DNA of 64,000 nucleotides from the NCBI GenBank assembly GCA_029532415.1, contig JAQOTA010000015.1, positions 186,001 through 250,000 on the forward strand. Direction: 5' to 3'. A model generated the notes under the pieces. That model searched no databases. It saw only the letters and a program-made list of their open reading frames with translations, and was not told the DNA's origin. Every line of letters begins with the position of its first letter. Position 1 is the stretch's first letter. The DNA is from Marasmius tenuissimus (taxonomy: Eukaryota > Basidiomycota > Agaricomycetes > Agaricales > Marasmiaceae). Position numbers and translations under genes: made by a program. Shown here piece after piece: positions 61,327-64,000 of this stretch.

Positions 61327-63666
61327 TCATTTCTTCACTTGATCTGGCATCGTCGCCGCCTCTTCCATCCATTCAAAGGCTCGTCTGTCGTATCTTGTGG
61401 TACCGCCAGCAAGGCAGAGTTCAAACACTTCCCTGTATTCATTCTGAGCCTTCAAGATCACACTCACGTCGGATTTAGGTGATTCAGAATCCACTAAAAT
61501 TACAAGACCCTCAGCGGACTGGTGGATTCCGAACGTAAAAGCAATGCCCAAGCTCTCAATCACCCTCATGTGTGATCCCGACTAGAGTGCGAACCAAAAT
61601 GATACGTCCATTTGTGTGCGGGTAACCCCCGCGCTCCTTAATTCTAGTTTACTGCTGGCGAAAGAAGGCCGGTTGAAACAACATAAATGCCACAAGATGT
61701 GTTCCGAAATGAGTGAGAGAATTGCGAAGGATGGAGGCTTTTGATTCGATCTGCAAGATTCTCCAGAACCCGGGCCTGACTCTGAGGCGACAGGCCTACA
61801 GCCTTGAACTCGAGTGGCATGAACAATTTGCCTCCCAACCTCTGATTGCTTGCTCGTTAGACAGTGTTTCCTGTACATGTATGAATCCAACGCGACGTGT
61901 AATCCATGTCCACGGGGTCTCCTTAGTTTTTCTCTCGCGTAAGTCTTCTTGACGACCGGGAGAGCGTCCACGACAGGTCAGTCGTGTGGAATGACGGAGA
62001 AAGGCATAGCAACGTGGGTTACTCTGACAAATGAGCTCATCCCGAGCGGCCCAAACTTACTCAATTGCGTCCACAACGTCGCGGCTTTTGTGCCCTCACT
62101 ACTCCGATTTTCAACGATAACCCATAGCCAGTCCGGGAAGAATGTGAAAGTTCAGAGTCTTTGGGGTATTTCCTTCTAGTCCAACGGCGGTAATAATTAG
62201 CTTCTCGGGGTCTTGGACTTGTCGGTCGAGCATAATCTACCGGTGCCTCATTTGAGATGAAGATGGCTACTCAATGAAAGGTGCTCGTTAGCCCAAAGTG
62301 ACGAGTATAAGGATTGTCCAACGGAAAACTGACCTTTCTGGAACTCCCTTTGCAGCGAGGTCAGAATATCATAGCAGGGCCTGCGCTTGTATTCGGAATG
62401 ATGGAAACTAGTAATTGACTGTTATGGTTGCTCGGACCTCGGGAGAGACTTATATCGATGAAACGAGAGGTATAGTAAAGGTACCATACTCACCAGTCCC
62501 ACCACCTGTATCCAACCCATTGAACACCACTCGTCGACCATGAGACCGGCCTTCCGATCAAGACTAGTTGAGAGTTCACGGAAATCTCGTTTACAAGGTT
62601 TCGACCCAGTCTTTAGATGGAGATTGTACCCCGGACTAAGAGATAGAAAAGCGAACAGATCAAATGACCATACTGGACTCACTCAGCTCACCTCGCTCAA
62701 TCAAAACGACAGCTCCCGGTGCTTCTTGGTATCTAGATGGCGTCGGTAAATTTTTTTGACCCTTGCAATGAGATATAACGACGGAGAGTGTAGTTCTAAT
62801 TCATAATTCAAGGTCCCGAACTTGCTAAGAAGACTTAGAAATTGACTGAAGATGGACGGATGCAGGCCGAGAGTGACGAGATTGACTTACCGGAGACATA
62901 TCGAGCATCTCTGCCAGATGTCGAGTACATTTTAGAGGCAAGGTCTCGACGGTGTCCACGGTACTCGGTGTGAACCGTCAAATATTGAGTTGTGATGAAG
63001 CTTCATCGCCCGGTATCTCTTGTGAACAAGTCGACTGTAGTAGAACGACCGGGGTAGTCTAGAAACCGGTTTCAAAGACATGTTGGATGAGAAGTAACGA
63101 ACACTGACTTACCGAAGGCACCCGCTCGTTATAACATGTAGCCACTGCAATCCATCTGACCGAAATTCATCTTCGAATCGAGACCTTGAGGTGGTTTTAG
63201 ACAAAAGAGATTGATGGATAAGGTGAAGGGTTACCCGGTCGCACTTCCGAATGTTCGAGCCTCGACGTAAATGCTAGAATAGTGACAGTTGAACCTCTCA
63301 CAATGAAGGTTCGGTGTGCGTTACTTCCGAGGACCAGCCGACGTAGTATACGAGTCAAACAAAGATCGCCAAGTCTAGATAACGGGAAGTGAGGAATCGG
63401 GAGAGTTTCAACTGAGTCCGACGCTTGAAAGACACGGTTTTCGATACGGCGCAAAGCAATTCAGGAGTCGAATGTCGGGCGCTAAATGCAAACGGCAGCG
63501 AGATATTCAGTATGAAGCGACCTGGTTTATGAATGTTTCTCCAATGACCGAAAATCATAGCTCGGAGGGAGGAACGCCGGTCTTCGAGGTTCATGCTGAA
63601 GCTCGAAAGGTCAATAGGTAACAAACTTGGGGCTTCTAGGTGTACGGAAAGTAACAGTACAGGCAA
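61327..63666 (-). pseudogene. Minus-strand gene N, copy B (not interrupted by a transposon)
   Basis: The 5' part includes a 103-codon frame (63355-63666) containing MNLEDRRSSLRAMIF and TPELLCAVSKTVSFKRRTQ. Later exons match copy A: GYNLHLKTGSKPCKRDF, DEWCSMGWIQVVGL, HSEYKRRPCYDILTSL, GGKLFMPLEFKAVGLSPQ and the last exon IAFTFGIHQSAEGLVILVD ending at 61327. The frame change at about 61643-61660 is shared with copy A. In-frame stops also precede the exon at 62640. The gene may be dead, or some splice borders may be misjudged. Product unknown. Confidence 0.4.
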
Positions 63667-64000
63667 ACAGTCGTCAGTTAATACTGTTCTGAGGCAAAAT
63701 TGAGGTAGACGTACCAGTCAGTCCTTCACAAGAGTTTGTATGAGCTGGTTGAATAGTGACCTACCCGACGCCCACAGTGTATGCCCGGAACTAACCTGTG
63801 AGCCATATGTACCGTTGATATTTCTCTGAAATCAACTGGTTCGAAGGCGTTGTCTCTGCTGAATATCAAAACAGTCAGTCGGGGACCTGAAACCGCCAAC
63901 TACCGAGAGTAAGACTCAGCCTTGCGAATGACCCGGGGATAATACAGATTACGCACCACTCGAGTCAAAACCCAGAAGCTGACTTGATTACTTGGAGTAG

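Larger units (their letters stand above)
33818..64000. repeat. Higher-order tandem repeat, copy B (3' truncated)
   Basis: This is the second period of the array, with R4 (its 3' part), spacer a, R5, spacer b, R6 and spacer c in the same order as copy A. It privately holds a 1653-bp TIR element, a 416-bp and an 816-bp segment, and about 1.6 kb of spacer-b-like DNA at 39150-40740. Its last bases match the sequence ending at 31847, which is 604 bp before the R4 start codon, so another R gene probably begins just past the window. Confidence 0.85.
56707..64000. other. Spacer c, copy B
   Basis: 56.9-58.0 kb has weak family-M-like minus pieces. About 58653 is the empty site of the copy A MITE. 58.9-59.9 kb shows short frames only. 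59983-60798 is private to copy B. 60799-63615 is near-identical to copy A and holds minus-strand gene N without the Tc1-type element. 63616-64000 matches 31506-31847 and ends 604 bases short of where the next R start codon is expected. Confidence 0.55.

Noticed and set aside
1..64000. tRNA, rRNA, CRISPR or retrotransposon (reverse transcriptase, integrase, LTR) features
   Set aside because: No box A/B pairs, rRNA-like stretches, spaced short repeats, polymerase motifs or long terminal repeats were noticed while reading both strands.

Overview
The window looks like nuclear DNA of a basidiomycete fungus, most likely an Agaricomycete. Coding regions are cut by many short introns (about 46-90 nt, GT-AG plus a few GC-AG). 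The gene families resemble, from memory, anonymous Agaricomycete families, and the one autonomous transposon encodes a Tc1/mariner-type transposase of the kind seen in those fungi. I saw no rRNA, tRNA, CRISPR or bacterial operon structure.

The main architecture is a nested tandem repeat. A period of about 34 kb occurs twice: copy A is 1-33817 and copy B is 33818-64000, both truncated by the window. Each copy holds three subunits of about 10 kb. Each subunit carries one plus-strand gene of a family I call R, followed by a spacer with decayed minus-strand coding pieces. The six R genes are R1 (5-906, partial), R2 (9105-11153), R3 (18684-21074), R4 (32451-34707), R5 (43984-46041) and R6 (54443-56706). 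The spacers come in three types in the order a-b-c, a-b-c. R2, R4, R5 and R6 give fully in-frame 9- or 11-exon models (546, 576, 549 and 580 aa). R3 has a lost splice donor and an internal insertion. R1 has a lost splice acceptor.

Mobile DNA is dated by comparing copies A and B. A 3765-bp Tc1/mariner-type element (27739-31503) has TIRs of about 157 bp and a TA target duplication, and copy B keeps an equivalent site without it. It carries two convergent genes: a 5-exon transposase (332 aa) on plus and an accessory protein of about 614 aa on minus, with overlapping stop codons. A 560-bp MITE (23070-23629, AAT duplication) is only in copy A. A 1653-bp TIR element (47535-49187, TTA duplication) is only in copy B. 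Three further copy-specific segments lie at 7880-8446, 43079-43494 and 59983-60798.

Similarity between A and B is uneven. It is near-identical at 6372-12200 versus 41432-47083 and at 24931-27735 versus 60799-63615, and clearly diverged elsewhere. R6 is a mosaic of other R copies. This points to repeated unequal exchange or gene conversion. The function of family R is unknown, and names such as R, M, N and P are local labels only.
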